Origin: Kribbella caucasensis
GTDB lineage: Bacteria > Actinomycetota > Actinomycetes > Propionibacteriales > Kribbellaceae
NCBI RefSeq assembly: GCF_004361855.1
Contig: NZ_SNWQ01000012.1
Span: forward strand, 62,001 to 126,000
DNA length: 64,000 nucleotides
Direction: 5' to 3'
Each line of letters starts with the position of its first letter. The stretch's first letter is position 1. The translations under genes and the position numbers were made by a program. This document shows, in pieces, positions 34,942-44,247 of the stretch. The notes under the pieces are model-generated. The model was not told the DNA's origin. It did no database searches and saw nothing but the letters and a program-made list of their open reading frames with translations.

Positions 34942-36812
34942 TCGTCGGCCCCCAGGACCCAGAGGTTCAGGTGTGACGGGTGGTCGCCTTCCATGTGGAT
35001 CCGGTTCGTCGCGATCGTCGTACGGCGGCTCTGGGCCTCGGCCACACCGGTGTTGGAGTTCACGTCGAACCGCGGGAAGTTGCTGGAGGAGACGTCCAGC
35101 CGGATCCGATGTCCGGCGCCGAAGAGGTTGGCCGTGTCCGGGGCCGAGACCTCGACCTGGTAGACGTGCCCGGGGGACAGCGCCTGAGGTTCCTCGAACG
35201 ACGCGTGGAACCGGCAGCGGAACACGCCTTCGGTCAGGTTCATGGCGAACCCGTGCGGGTAGTCCTCGTTCGGTGGGTGGACGTCGATCAGCTTGATGGT
35301 GAAGTCGGTGTCCGGAGCGCTCGACGAGACGAAGAGCCGCGCGGATACGGGTCCGGCGACGGCGACCGGTTCGTCCAGGGGCGCGGTCACCAGGCTGACG
35401 ACATCGGGTCGGGTGTTCAGCGGCAGATAGGGCCTGATCGCACCGAAGACCCGGCTGTCGGGCGTCTGGTCGTACGCACCGCCGCTCATCACCGGCTCGC
35501 CCGACGTGACCTGCCCACCTATCGTCGGGACCGGGTCACGCGGATCGAAGTCGTACTCGACTCCGGCCACCAGTTCTTCCGGCCGCTGCTCGGAGAGGTT
35601 GCCGGAGGCATGCAAGTAGAGCTGAACGGGCCGTGCGGAAGTCGGCGGCCAAGCGGTGTCGGTGCGCCATTCACCACCGTGGCGCATTCGGCCCGCCTCG
35701 TTGCGTCGGCCGTCGCCCCCGCCCATCAGGAAGTACTGCACCTTCGGCATGCCGGCCGCCGCTCGGCCGATCGCCTGGTCGAACCAGCGGCGGCGGAACG
35801 ACAGGTAGGACTGGTCGACATTGCCGGACAACGTCGAGGTGGGTCCGAAGTCGACGTCCCCCGCGTACGGCGTACAGCGTCGGCCGTGTGTCCACGGACC
35901 CATGACCAGGAACGTCGGGGACTCGTTCCGCGTGGTCAGCGACCCGAAGTTCTCGATCGTGGACCGCACATACGGGTCGTACCAGCTGCCGAGGTGCATG
36001 GTCGGGATGTCGGGGTAGCGCGAGTAGGACTCCCGGCTGTAGATCGCCGGGAGCCGCCAGAAGTCCGAGAACCGGTCCTGGCGCCATTGCTCGAGCAGGT
36101 ACTCCTCGTACTCGGGCACGAGGCTGAGCGGTGAGGTGCCCGGTCTCCACGGCAGCACACCGAACCAGTCGCGCAAGTCGATCTCTGCCAGGGCCGCCGC
36201 GAGCAGCGTGTCCCTCACGACCTCAGGGCTCTGCTTTGCGTGCTCCACCGCCCAGGTCACCTGTTTGAGCTCGAACGCCCCGCCCATCCGGCTGCCTGCC
36301 TCGTATGCGCTGGAGAGCCCGCCACAATCCTGGAACATGGCCGTCAACGCCTTGGGGGACTCCGTGGCCGCGGCGGCTTGGACGTGTGCGGAGTACGACG
36401 TCCCGGTCATCATGACCCGGCCGTCGCACCAAGGTTGCGCGGCGATCCACTCGATCGTGTCCGCGCCGTCGGGACCTTCACTGAGGTACTTGGTGAACCG
36501 GCCACCCGAGTCGCCACGACCACGGCAGTCCTGACGTACGACGTGGTAGTCGCCGTCGACGAAGTACTGGGCGATGTCCTCGGGCTGCGGTACGGGCTCG
36601 TCGTGGTGGTTCTCGTCGGATCGGCGCTGCTTGCGTCGGCCGTACGGCGTCCGTTCCAGGATGACCGGCCGGGGCGATGGGTCAGATTCGGCCGTGTAGC
36701 GGTCGGCGACGAGGGCGACACCGTCACGCATGGGGATCTGGAGGACGGTTCGGTACAGCTCACGGCCCGGAAGCCGTCCCGGTGAGACGTCGGTGAGCGC
36801 GGGCCGGGTCAC
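34938..36812 (-). CDS. CocE/NonD family serine hydrolase
   Basis: A hydrolase of 624 residues. The alpha/beta hydrolase domain shows VILERTPYG, YHVVRQDCRGRGDSGG and the nucleophile elbow MTGTSYSAHVQ; a C-terminal jelly-roll domain (about 370-624; FVSSSAPDTDFTIKLIDVHPPNEDYPHGFAMN) is typical of X-Pro dipeptidyl-peptidase/cocaine-esterase proteins. There is no signal peptide. GTG 36812 is chosen because it overlaps the ATPase stop as GTGA. It sits between a peptide importer and a CapA protein, so it probably cleaves an imported peptide or ester. Confidence 0.9.
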   Translation of the reverse strand: MTRPALTDVSPGRLPGRELYRTVLQIPMRDGVALVADRYTAESDPSPRPVILERTPYGRRKQRRSDENHHDEPVPQPEDIAQYFVDGDYHVVRQDCRGRGDSGGRFTKYLSEGPDGADTIEWIAAQPWCDGRVMMTGTSYSAHVQAAAATESPKALTAMFQDCGGLSSAYEAGSRMGGAFELKQVTWAVEHAKQSPEVVRDTLLAAALAEIDLRDWFGVLPWRPGTSPLSLVPEYEEYLLEQWRQDRFSDFWRLPAIYSRESYSRYPDIPTMHLGSWYDPYVRSTIENFGSLTTRNESPTFLVMGPWTHGRRCTPYAGDVDFGPTSTLSGNVDQSYLSFRRRWFDQAIGRAAAGMPKVQYFLMGGGDGRRNEAGRMRHGGEWRTDTAWPPTSARPVQLYLHASGNLSEQRPEELVAGVEYDFDPRDPVPTIGGQVTSGEPVMSGGAYDQTPDSRVFGAIRPYLPLNTRPDVVSLVTAPLDEPVAVAGPVSARLFVSSSAPDTDFTIKLIDVHPPNEDYPHGFAMNLTEGVFRCRFHASFEEPQALSPGHVYQVEVSAPDTANLFGAGHRIRLDVSSSNFPRFDVNSNTGVAEAQSRRTTIATNRIHMEGDHPSHLNLWVLGADE

Positions 36813-37786
36813 GAGCGCGACTCCGCGCCGATGCCGGCCGGCTCGGTCTCGGGATGGTGGCAGGCGACGAGCGTTGGCGTGTCGTACGCCGTCAACGTGG
36901 GTTCCTCCTTCGAACAGTCTTCCTCGGACTTCCAGCAGCGCGACCGGAACGCGCACCCCTCGATGCGGTCCGCCGGGTCTGGTGGATCGCCGCTGAGGAC
37001 TATCCGTTTCCGCTGGCGTTCCAGCCGCGGATCGGGCATCGGGATGGCGGACAGCAGTGCGCGGGTGTACGGGTGGCGCGGGAAGGTGTAGACGTCCTTC
37101 GCGGCGCCCGTCTCGACGATCAGGCCGCGGTGCATCACGGCCACCCGGTGCGACAGTTGACGGACGACGGCCAGATCGTGAGCGATGAACAGGTAGCTCA
37201 GGCCCTGGTCGCGCTGCAGTCGGCTGAGCAGACGCATGATGCCGGCCTGGATGCTGACGTCGAGAGCTGCGACCGGCTCGTCCAGCACCAGCAGTCTCGG
37301 TCGCAGCGCGAGCGCTCGCGCGATGACCACCCGTTGTCGTTGTCCGCCGGAGAGTTCGTGCGGGTAGCGGCCCGCCAGCTCGGGGCCGAGATCGACCGTC
37401 ACGAGGAGTTCGGTGACCCGTACTGCGATGTCGGGCCGGGCCCAGCCATGAACCTGCATCGGCTCAGCGAGAAACGCCTCGATCGTCATCCTGGGGTCGA
37501 TGGCCGAGTACGGATCCTGGAAGACGATCTGCAGCTCCTGGCGCAGTGGGCGCAACTGCCGCCGGGACAGGCCAGTGATGGACTTCCCGCGGTAGCGAAC
37601 GTCTCCGGAGGTCGGCTCGATCAGCCTCAGCAGGCATCGGCCCACTGTGGATTTCCCCGATCCCGACTCGCCGACCAGCGCCAGCGTCTCTCCTTCGCGG
37701 ATGGAGAAGGAGACCCCGCCGACCGCGGTCAGTTCCTTGCGGTGATTCACGGGATAGGTCTTGACCAGGTTCGATACCTCGATCAT
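36809..37786 (-). CDS. Oligopeptide/dipeptide ABC transporter ATPase (OppF type)
   Basis: An ATPase of 325 residues. Walker A GESGSGKST, Q-loop VFQDPYSAIDPRM, signature LSGGQRQRVVIARAL, Walker B LLVLDEPVAALD and the C-terminal oligo_HPY region (RHPYTRALLSAIP, then Cys-rich CAFRSRCWKSEEDC, an iron-sulphur-like motif known in this family). ATG 37786 has GAGGAAG upstream and overlaps the previous ATPase gene by four bases. Confidence 0.93.
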   Translation of the reverse strand: MIEVSNLVKTYPVNHRKELTAVGGVSFSIREGETLALVGESGSGKSTVGRCLLRLIEPTSGDVRYRGKSITGLSRRQLRPLRQELQIVFQDPYSAIDPRMTIEAFLAEPMQVHGWARPDIAVRVTELLVTVDLGPELAGRYPHELSGGQRQRVVIARALALRPRLLVLDEPVAALDVSIQAGIMRLLSRLQRDQGLSYLFIAHDLAVVRQLSHRVAVMHRGLIVETGAAKDVYTFPRHPYTRALLSAIPMPDPRLERQRKRIVLSGDPPDPADRIEGCAFRSRCWKSEEDCSKEEPTLTAYDTPTLVACHHPETEPAGIGAESRS

Positions 37787-38802
37787 CTGGACTTCCTCTC
37801 CTGGGCTGCCGCCACGGTCTCCGCGCGAAGGCATGCGACGCCGTGTCCAGGACGTAGGTCTTGCAGCGGTGGGTCGTCGGTCAGGCATGTTTCGGCCGCC
37901 CAGGAACACCGGGGTGCGAAGGAGCAGCCCACGTCCACGCCGGCCGCCGAACGGCTCGTACCCGGGATCGGTTCAGGCTCGTAGTCGGCCAGGTCGATCC
38001 TGGGAACGGCTGCCAGCAGGCCCTGCGTGTAGGGATGGGAATTGCGGTAGAAGAGCTCGTCCACGGTGCCCCGCTCGACGATGCGGCCGGCGTACATCAC
38101 CGCGACGTCATCGGCGACACCAGCGACCACGCCGAGGTCGTGGGTGACGAGGACCAGGCCGGTCTGTTGCTCACGGCAAAGATCAGTGAGCAGCTCGAGG
38201 ATCTGGGCCTGGACGGTGACGTCCAGCGCCGTGGTGGGTTCGTCGGCGACCAGGACCGACGGCGAGTTCGCCAGCGCGATGGCGATCATCACACGTTGGC
38301 GCATACCGCCGGAGAACTGGTGAGGGTAGTCGTCGAGGCGGCGTACGGCTGCGGGAATGCCGACCCGGGCCAGCAACTCACCCGCACGGGCGCGGGCCTG
38401 CCGACTGCTCAATCCCTGGTCGTGCACCAGGAGGGCTTCGGCGACCTGTTGCCCGACCGTGTGTACCGGGTTCAGGCTCGTCATCGGGTCCTGGAATACG
38501 ATCGCCACGTCTTTGCCGAGTCGCCGGCGGAGCTTGGCGGAACTGAGGCTGAGGAGGTCGACGCCGTTCACCATCGCTGTCCCGGTCGTGCGAGTTCCGG
38601 GAGGCAGCAGACCCAGCATGCCGAGGACGGACGCGCTCTTGCCGGAGCCCGACTCACCTACCAGTGCCAGCACCTTTCCTGGCCGGACGTCGAGGTCCAG
38701 GCCGCGGACGGCGGGCACGTCCCGGCCGTCGGCCCGGAAGGTCACCGTCAGGTCGCGGACCCGCAGCCCGTCGGTTGTCCTCGTAATACCCGGCCCCATC
38801 AT
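37783..38802 (-). CDS. Oligopeptide/dipeptide ABC transporter ATPase (OppD type)
   Basis: An ATPase of 339 residues. Walker A GESGSGKSA, VFQDPMTSLNPVHTV, signature FSGGMRQRVMIAIAL, Walker B VLVADEPTTALD and oligo_HPY tail (SHPYTQGLLAAVP, CSFAPRCSWAAETC). ATG 38802 (a second ATG follows directly) has AGGAGG six bases upstream and overlaps the permease stop by four bases. It pairs with the OppF-type ATPase. Confidence 0.93.
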   Translation of the reverse strand: MMGPGITRTTDGLRVRDLTVTFRADGRDVPAVRGLDLDVRPGKVLALVGESGSGKSASVLGMLGLLPPGTRTTGTAMVNGVDLLSLSSAKLRRRLGKDVAIVFQDPMTSLNPVHTVGQQVAEALLVHDQGLSSRQARARAGELLARVGIPAAVRRLDDYPHQFSGGMRQRVMIAIALANSPSVLVADEPTTALDVTVQAQILELLTDLCREQQTGLVLVTHDLGVVAGVADDVAVMYAGRIVERGTVDELFYRNSHPYTQGLLAAVPRIDLADYEPEPIPGTSRSAAGVDVGCSFAPRCSWAAETCLTDDPPLQDLRPGHGVACLRAETVAAAQERKSR

Positions 38803-39695
38803 GCTCGGCCTCCTGAACGCCTTGTGTCGAAGGCGTCCCGCAGACCGTCGCCGACGAAGTTCACGCACAGGCAGATGACGAGCAGGACCACGCCAGGGAA
38901 GTAGAAGAGCCAGGGCCTGCTCGACGAAGCGGTCTGTCCGACGGCGACGAGCTTGCCGAGCGAAGTGTCCGGTGGCGCGATGCCGAAACCGAGGAAGGCG
39001 AGCGAGCTCTCGAGCAGGATCGCCGTCACCACCAGCAGCGTGGCGCTCACCGCTATCGGACCGACGGCGTTCGGGATCAGGTGCTTGACGATGATGCGTA
39101 CGTCGCTGGCTCCGATCGCGACCTGGGCCTGGACGAAGTCCTGCTCCCGCAGACTCAGCACCGTACTGCGCACGACCAGTGCCACGGTGGGCCACAGGAA
39201 CAGAGCGATCAGGATAGCGACGAGGAACCAGTTGCCGCCGCGCTGCGAGATCGAGTTCGCGGCGGCGAGAAGTACGGCGAGAACGGGGACCACGAGCACC
39301 AGGTCGGTCATCCGGGACAACAGTGTGTCCACCCAACCTCGGTAGTAGCCCGCCACTGTCCCGATAAGGACTCCGATGAACGTCGAGAGGGCGGCCACCA
39401 CCAGGGCGATCTGGATCGACTTCTGCGAGGCCCGGAGTACCTGGGAAAGCAGGTCGTGCCCGATGGCGTCGGTCCCCATCCAGTGCTCCGCGGAGGGAGG
39501 CTGGGAGTAGTCCTCGGTGAGCTCGGCGAAACCGTACGGCGTGAAGTGCGGACCGATCAAGCTCGCCCCGAAAACGAGGACCAGCACAACGGTGCCGGCC
39601 ATGGCAGCGCGATGGCGAACGAAGCGCCGCATCGCCAACCGGAGCTGGGATCGCGACTGCCGTGGCGCGCCCGTCAGGAGAAGTGGTTCAGGCAT
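38799..39695 (-). CDS. Oligopeptide ABC transporter permease (OppC type)
   Basis: A permease of 298 residues with an N-terminal OppC helix (AAMAGTVVLVLVFGASLIGPHFTPYG), a conserved HWMGTDAIGHDLLSQVL loop and the EAA segment QAQVAIGASDVRIIVKHLIPNAVGPI. Six membrane spans. ATG 39695 has GAGGA upstream and lies within the end of the OppB-type gene (8-base overlap). Confidence 0.92.
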   Translation of the reverse strand: MPEPLLLTGAPRQSRSQLRLAMRRFVRHRAAMAGTVVLVLVFGASLIGPHFTPYGFAELTEDYSQPPSAEHWMGTDAIGHDLLSQVLRASQKSIQIALVVAALSTFIGVLIGTVAGYYRGWVDTLLSRMTDLVLVVPVLAVLLAAANSISQRGGNWFLVAILIALFLWPTVALVVRSTVLSLREQDFVQAQVAIGASDVRIIVKHLIPNAVGPIAVSATLLVVTAILLESSLAFLGFGIAPPDTSLGKLVAVGQTASSSRPWLFYFPGVVLLVICLCVNFVGDGLRDAFDTRRSGGRA

Positions 39696-40662
39696 GGCGA
39701 ATCCTCGGGTCGAGCAGCGCGTAGACGATGTCGGCGACGAGGTTGAACACCACGACCGCACCGGCCGCGATCAGCAGCCAAGCGGTACTCAGCTGGACAT
39801 CGCCTTGTTGCAGGGAGGTGATGAAGAGGCGGCCCAGGCCGTTCCACGCGTACACGGTCTCGATCACGATCGATCCGTTCACCAAGGTGGCGAAGTCGAC
39901 GGCGACGATCGTGGTCAGCGGGATCAACGCGTTGCGAAGGCCGTGTCTGAGCAGAACGGATCGCTCCGGAACGCCCTTGGCCCGTGCGGTTCGCATGAAG
40001 TCCGCGCCGAGGATCTCCAGCATGCTCGCGCGCTGATACCGGCTCCAGGCGGCGAACGTCACCAGTACGAGCGTCAAGGTCGGTAGGACCATGTGCCCGG
40101 CGCGGTCGGAGATCGTGTCCAGCAGGCCGGTCACCGCACCGGATCCCCGCTCGCCGACCGTTGTGAAGATCACGTGTCCGGTCGCCTCGTTGAGCCTGAT
40201 CGCGAGGTCCTTGAGCACCCCGGCGAGGAAGAACACGGGCATGGAGAAGAAGACGAACGCGGCGAAGGTGGCCGAGTAGTCCCAGACGGTGTAGCGGCGT
40301 ACCGCTGACAGCACGCCGACGACGACGGCCAGCAGAATCGCGACCACGGCCGCGGCGATGACCAACCGCAGGGTGACACTGAAGGCCCGCGTGAGCTTGT
40401 CGGCTACCGGCTCACCGTCCAGGGACAGGCCCAGGTTGCCTTGCAGAACGTTGGTGATCCAACCGAGGTAACGGACGATGAGCGGCTGGTCGAGGTTCAA
40501 CGCCTCCGAACGCGCGGCGATGGCCTCGGCGGACACGCCCGGCTGCTCCCGCAGCCGGGCGAGGGGGTCGCCGGACAGGGCGACCAGGCAGAAGACCGCG
40601 AAGCTGGCGACGAGCATCATCGGGACGGAGGCGGCCAGCCGTTTCAGGATGTAGCGGAGCAT
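39688..40662 (-). CDS. Oligopeptide ABC transporter permease (OppB type)
   Basis: A permease of 324 residues starting MLRYILKRLAASVPMMLVAS, the standard DppB/OppB N-terminus, with LNLDQPLIVRYLGWITNVLQGNLG and the EAA loop MRTARAKGVPERSVLLRHGLRNAL. Six spans. ATG 40662 is preceded by GAAGGA. It forms the channel together with the OppC-type permease. Confidence 0.92.
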   Translation of the reverse strand: MLRYILKRLAASVPMMLVASFAVFCLVALSGDPLARLREQPGVSAEAIAARSEALNLDQPLIVRYLGWITNVLQGNLGLSLDGEPVADKLTRAFSVTLRLVIAAAVVAILLAVVVGVLSAVRRYTVWDYSATFAAFVFFSMPVFFLAGVLKDLAIRLNEATGHVIFTTVGERGSGAVTGLLDTISDRAGHMVLPTLTLVLVTFAAWSRYQRASMLEILGADFMRTARAKGVPERSVLLRHGLRNALIPLTTIVAVDFATLVNGSIVIETVYAWNGLGRLFITSLQQGDVQLSTAWLLIAAGAVVVFNLVADIVYALLDPRIRHA

Positions 40663-40687
40663 GACTGCGTCCTTCTCGGGATGGTGG

Positions 40688-42337
40688 TCACTTCGACAGG
40701 CCCCAGCCGGCGGCGTTCCACAGGACCCCGTCCCGGGTGCCGTTCGGTTCGATCCCGACCAGGGATGCGCGGTACGCCACCAGATCGGGTCGCTGGAACA
40801 GCGGCAACATCGGCAGGTCCTCCCACAGGACCTTGTCCATCTCGTTCGCCAGCCGGATCTGTTCTTGCGCCTGCAGGGTTTCGGCGGCCTGCTTGGCCAG
40901 CTCGTCGAAGCGGGCGTTGGAGTACTTCGAGTAGTTGTCGCCGCCACCTGTCCCGAAGCGCGCCCTCGCATCCGCGACCGGGAACGGGCTGCCCGAGAAC
41001 CCCTTGAGCGTGATCTGGAACTTGCCGGCCGGGAGCCGGTCGCTGAACAGGCAAGCGGCCGGGCAAGTGTCGATGGTGAGGTTGATCCCGACCTTGGACA
41101 GCTGATTCTTGATCAGCTCGAGTGTCTGCTCCTGGCGTTGGTTGCCCGCGACGGCCGAGAACTGAATGGTCAGTTGCTTGCCGCTCTTGGCCCGTACGCC
41201 GTTCGGTCCCGGGATCCAGCCAGCGTATTGGAGGATCCGCTTCGCCGCTTCGGGGTCGGCACTGTGGTACTGCTCGCCATGCGGCTCCGAGCCAGGCGCC
41301 TGGGCGTTCGTCAGCACCATGTTGTCGAGTCGCTTCGCCTCGGGCTGGAACGGCGCCACCAGCGCCTTGACGATCGCGTCGCGGTCGAGGGCGTGCGCGA
41401 TCGCCTTGCGTACGGCGGGATCTCCCACCACGGGATCCTTGTGGTTGAGGACGAGGTGCTCGAACCTCGGTCCGGTGGAGATCTCGAGCTTCAGCCCGTC
41501 GACGTGCTGCAGATCCTGCATGAGGTCGAGCTGCGCCTGGGCCTCGACGATGTTGATCTCCTGGTTCCGCAGGGCGTCCGGGATCGTGGACGACTCCGGC
41601 AGGAAGCGGAAGACGATGCGGTCGACGGTGGGTTTCGGCTGCAGCTTCCACTGGGGATTGGGGACCAGGGTGATTGACTCGCCTTTGGTCCACCGCTCGA
41701 ATTTGTACGGCCCGGCGGACGGACCAGGATCGTTGTTCAGTCCGTTCTCCCATCCGCCCGGCGTGGACTTGAGGTGCGCCGCTTGCGGGACGGCTTGCCA
41801 CAGTCCGCGGAAGTCGCCGTACCGGCTTCGGAACGTGGCCCGGAACGTCTTGGCGTCAACGAGGTCGAGCTTGCTGATCAGGTCGTAGCCCACCCGGCTG
41901 GCCACGTCGTTCTTCGGGTTCGTGACGTTGTCGAAGTAGTACTTGATGTCCTGGGTGGTCACCGGCGTACCGTCGCTCCAGGTGGAATCCGGGTTGATCT
42001 TCCACTCGACGATCTGCGGCTGGTCCGACACGATCGCGGGCTCGGCGGCGAGACCCTCGTAGTACAGGGTGCCGTCCGGACGCGACTTCGCGGCGAAGAA
42101 GAAGAGGTTCTCGACCACGTCACGGACGCCGAGGATCGAGTCCTTCGACGTCGCGTAGTTGAAGCCGGACGGCTCGTCCTCGGCCCCGAAGACGATCTCC
42201 CCACCCGCCGCGCGCTCGGCGGTCGTGGTGTTGCCGGCGCTGGTCTCGTCGATCGCGCTGCAGGCCGACAGCGCGAGGAGAGTGGCCACGACTGATACCA
42301 GCAAGCGAGCTGGTTTTCGAGTGCGCGAGTCGGACAT
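40688..42337 (-). CDS. Oligopeptide ABC transporter substrate-binding lipoprotein (family 5)
   Basis: A protein of 549 residues with a signal peptide and lipobox (LLALSAC), followed by the family 5 fold (LYYEGLAAEPAIVSDQPQIVEWKINPDSTWSDGTPVTTQDI, RKAIAHALDRDAIVKA). ATG 42337 has AAGGAG seven bases upstream. It is the first gene of the seven-gene operon and sets ligand choice; the family binds peptides but also sugars and nickel. The downstream hydrolases favour a peptide or peptide-like ligand. Confidence 0.92.
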   Translation of the reverse strand: MSDSRTRKPARLLVSVVATLLALSACSAIDETSAGNTTTAERAAGGEIVFGAEDEPSGFNYATSKDSILGVRDVVENLFFFAAKSRPDGTLYYEGLAAEPAIVSDQPQIVEWKINPDSTWSDGTPVTTQDIKYYFDNVTNPKNDVASRVGYDLISKLDLVDAKTFRATFRSRYGDFRGLWQAVPQAAHLKSTPGGWENGLNNDPGPSAGPYKFERWTKGESITLVPNPQWKLQPKPTVDRIVFRFLPESSTIPDALRNQEINIVEAQAQLDLMQDLQHVDGLKLEISTGPRFEHLVLNHKDPVVGDPAVRKAIAHALDRDAIVKALVAPFQPEAKRLDNMVLTNAQAPGSEPHGEQYHSADPEAAKRILQYAGWIPGPNGVRAKSGKQLTIQFSAVAGNQRQEQTLELIKNQLSKVGINLTIDTCPAACLFSDRLPAGKFQITLKGFSGSPFPVADARARFGTGGGDNYSKYSNARFDELAKQAAETLQAQEQIRLANEMDKVLWEDLPMLPLFQRPDLVAYRASLVGIEPNGTRDGVLWNAAGWGLSK

Positions 42338-42392
42338 CGAGTGGCTCCTTGGATGTTGGGGATATTCAGCTGAGCTACGTCCCCCGAACGTG

Positions 42393-42402
42393 CAGTGCAC
42401 TG
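42393..42402. promoter_or_regulatory. Palindrome in the divergent region before the oligopeptide operon
   Basis: CAGTGCACTG is a perfect 10-bp palindrome in the 150-base gap between the operon and the DUF5937 regulator gene. A second, TCAGCTGA, lies near 42366-42373. Either may be the regulator's site; this is inferred from position only. Confidence 0.35.
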
Positions 42403-42487
42403 ACGGTAGGCCCGAACGCTTCGGTGCAGCCCGACGATTGCCGCGGCTGCGTCAATCGTGAAGCGGACAGCGCCCTACCATGCCGCC

Positions 42488-43572
42488 ATGGCCATCACGT
42501 TCCTGCTCGAGGGGCTTCGGCGAACGCAGGTGACGGTCGGATGCAGCCCGCTGGCGGAGCTGATGGCGAGCCTTCACGTGCTCACCGAGCAGGATCATCA
42601 CCCCCGGCAGCAGCGCTGGGCGCGGCCACGACCGCGGCCCTCCCGCCCTCGTTGGTGCCGTCATTACGGCGCTTTTCGCCGCTGTGGGCTCGGTTCCGCT
42701 GCCGGCTCATGCTGCCGCTCACTCTTCCGCTCGACCGCACACTGGCCGAGGAGCTGGACACGCTCGCGGACCTGGACCTCGACGTCTTCGCGGAACACAT
42801 CGCCTACGCGATCGTCGGCGTACAGCTCGGAAGCTTCGCCGACGTCTTGAACGAGCCGGACCAGCAGGAGCGGGTACTGCGTGAGGCCCGGCGCCGGTCT
42901 TATCTGCGCGAGGAACTGGCCGAGCGGCTCTTCGCCGATGCGGCCGGCCTGCGTTCGAATCTGCTCGAAGCCTTGTCGGAGTGCCAGTCCTCGTTCTTCG
43001 ACGAGTACTGGGAACAAGCTCACGGCAGGCTGCGCGAGGCCAGCGACAAATTGGTACGACGCCTCGCTGAGGAGCCGCTGGCGACGGTGTTCATGTCGCT
43101 CGGACCGGCGTCCCGGTTCGAACGGTCACCGGATCGCGTCGTCTACGACAAGTTGCAGCACGCGGTGGTCAACCTGGCAACGCGACACTGCCTGGTCGTC
43201 CCATCGCTGCAGTCGTACCCGCACGTCCTCATCAAGGTGGAGCGACGCTGGCCAGTGATCGTGCACGCGCCAGTCGCACCGGCGGACGACGCACAGGCCC
43301 CGAGCCTCGCCCTGGTGAAGTCGCGGATGTCGATCCTGACGGATCCGCAGCGACTGGCGCTGTGCCGCCACCTGGCCGGCGAGGCCATCACGACCTCGGA
43401 ACTCGCCCGCCGGACCGGGATGTCGGCTCCGCAGGTCTCCCGGCACGTGGGCCGGCTACGCGACGCGGGCCTGATCACGTCGGCCCGCGACGGCCGCCTG
43501 GTCTACCATCGCTTGGCCACCGACGTGGTAATGCGCCTCGGCTTCGACCTAATGGGCGCGATCCTCCGCTAG
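42488..43572 (+). pseudogene. DUF5937 / ArsR-type winged-helix regulator, split by a -1 frameshift
   Basis: The N-terminus (MAITFLLEGLRRTQVTVGCS, PLAELMASLHVLTEQDHHP, QQRWA) is in one frame. The rest (TTAALPPSLVPSLRRFSPLW, then LDRTLAEELDTLADLD and the HTH LTDPQRLALCRHLAGEAITTSELARRTGMSAPQVSRHVGRL) is in the next frame. The break is at about 42619-42625, where one missing base would restore a normal regulator of about 361 residues. Either the gene is a recent pseudogene or the assembly lost a base. TACCAT six bases before ATG 42488 supports the start. It is divergent from the oligopeptide operon, its likely target. Confidence 0.8.
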
Positions 43573-43596
43573 CCAGCCGGCCCGGCGCTCCAGTGG

Positions 43597-44073
43597 CTAC
43601 TGGACCTGGAGCGTGGGGCTGTGGGCCGTCACGCCATAGTTCGGGTTCGAATCATTGATGTGCACGTCGGCGGCGTATGCTCCGGGCACGCGCGTGAGGA
43701 CACAGGCCGACCGAGGAGTGCTCGTCACGGAATTGGCGGGGACGTTGAAGCTCCCTTCCTGCCACCACCCGAGGTAGCACGTGTAGCTGACGCCGCTCTT
43801 GATGTAGTTCACGTAGACCGTGTCGGGACGCCAGTCGCTGGAACCGGTGTTGCCGAAGTTGGCTGTGAACCACACGTACCGGTAGTCCGCCCACGCGCAC
43901 GCCTGCCAGTAGTGCTGCAGTCCGTTCACGTACTGGTATTCGCTGCACGTGTGCCCCGCCGCACCAGGCGGCACGGTGACCGCGGCTGAGGCCACGCCGG
44001 GAGACCCGACCACTCCCACGATCGCCAACGGCAATACCAGCAGCTTGGACATGACTCGACGCCAACTCTTCAT
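43597..44073 (-). CDS. Secreted hypothetical protein, four cysteines
   Basis: A protein of 158 residues. A cleavable signal peptide (KLLVLPLAIVGVVGSPGVASA) is followed by a small mature domain rich in aromatic residues with paired cysteines (HTCSEYQYVNGLQHYWQACAWADYRYVWF, SYTCYLGWW, SACVLTR). The mature part is probably disulphide-stabilised and beta-rich. Family not recognised. ATG 44073 is chosen for GGAG six bases upstream. It is monocistronic. Confidence 0.75.
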   Translation of the reverse strand: MKSWRRVMSKLLVLPLAIVGVVGSPGVASAAVTVPPGAAGHTCSEYQYVNGLQHYWQACAWADYRYVWFTANFGNTGSSDWRPDTVYVNYIKSGVSYTCYLGWWQEGSFNVPANSVTSTPRSACVLTRVPGAYAADVHINDSNPNYGVTAHSPTLQVQ

Positions 44074-44247
44074 TTCCATCTCCAGGGGGCGCAGGAATCA
44101 GGCACTCCGAGGCTACGATCCCCAAGCCGCCCCTGACAGGCACTTCGCGTTGCACGTTCCTGCAGAAACGTATGGGCCAAATGGCTTGACTTAGGCCGAC
44201 AGAACCGGCCAGGTGATCGAGAAGACCACTTCGGGCCGAGCCGACAA

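Noticed and set aside
42349..42620. An upstream extension of the second DUF5937 frame
   Set aside because: The sequence before TTAALPP in that frame does not resemble the family, whereas the other frame carries the true N-terminus; a frameshift explains both.
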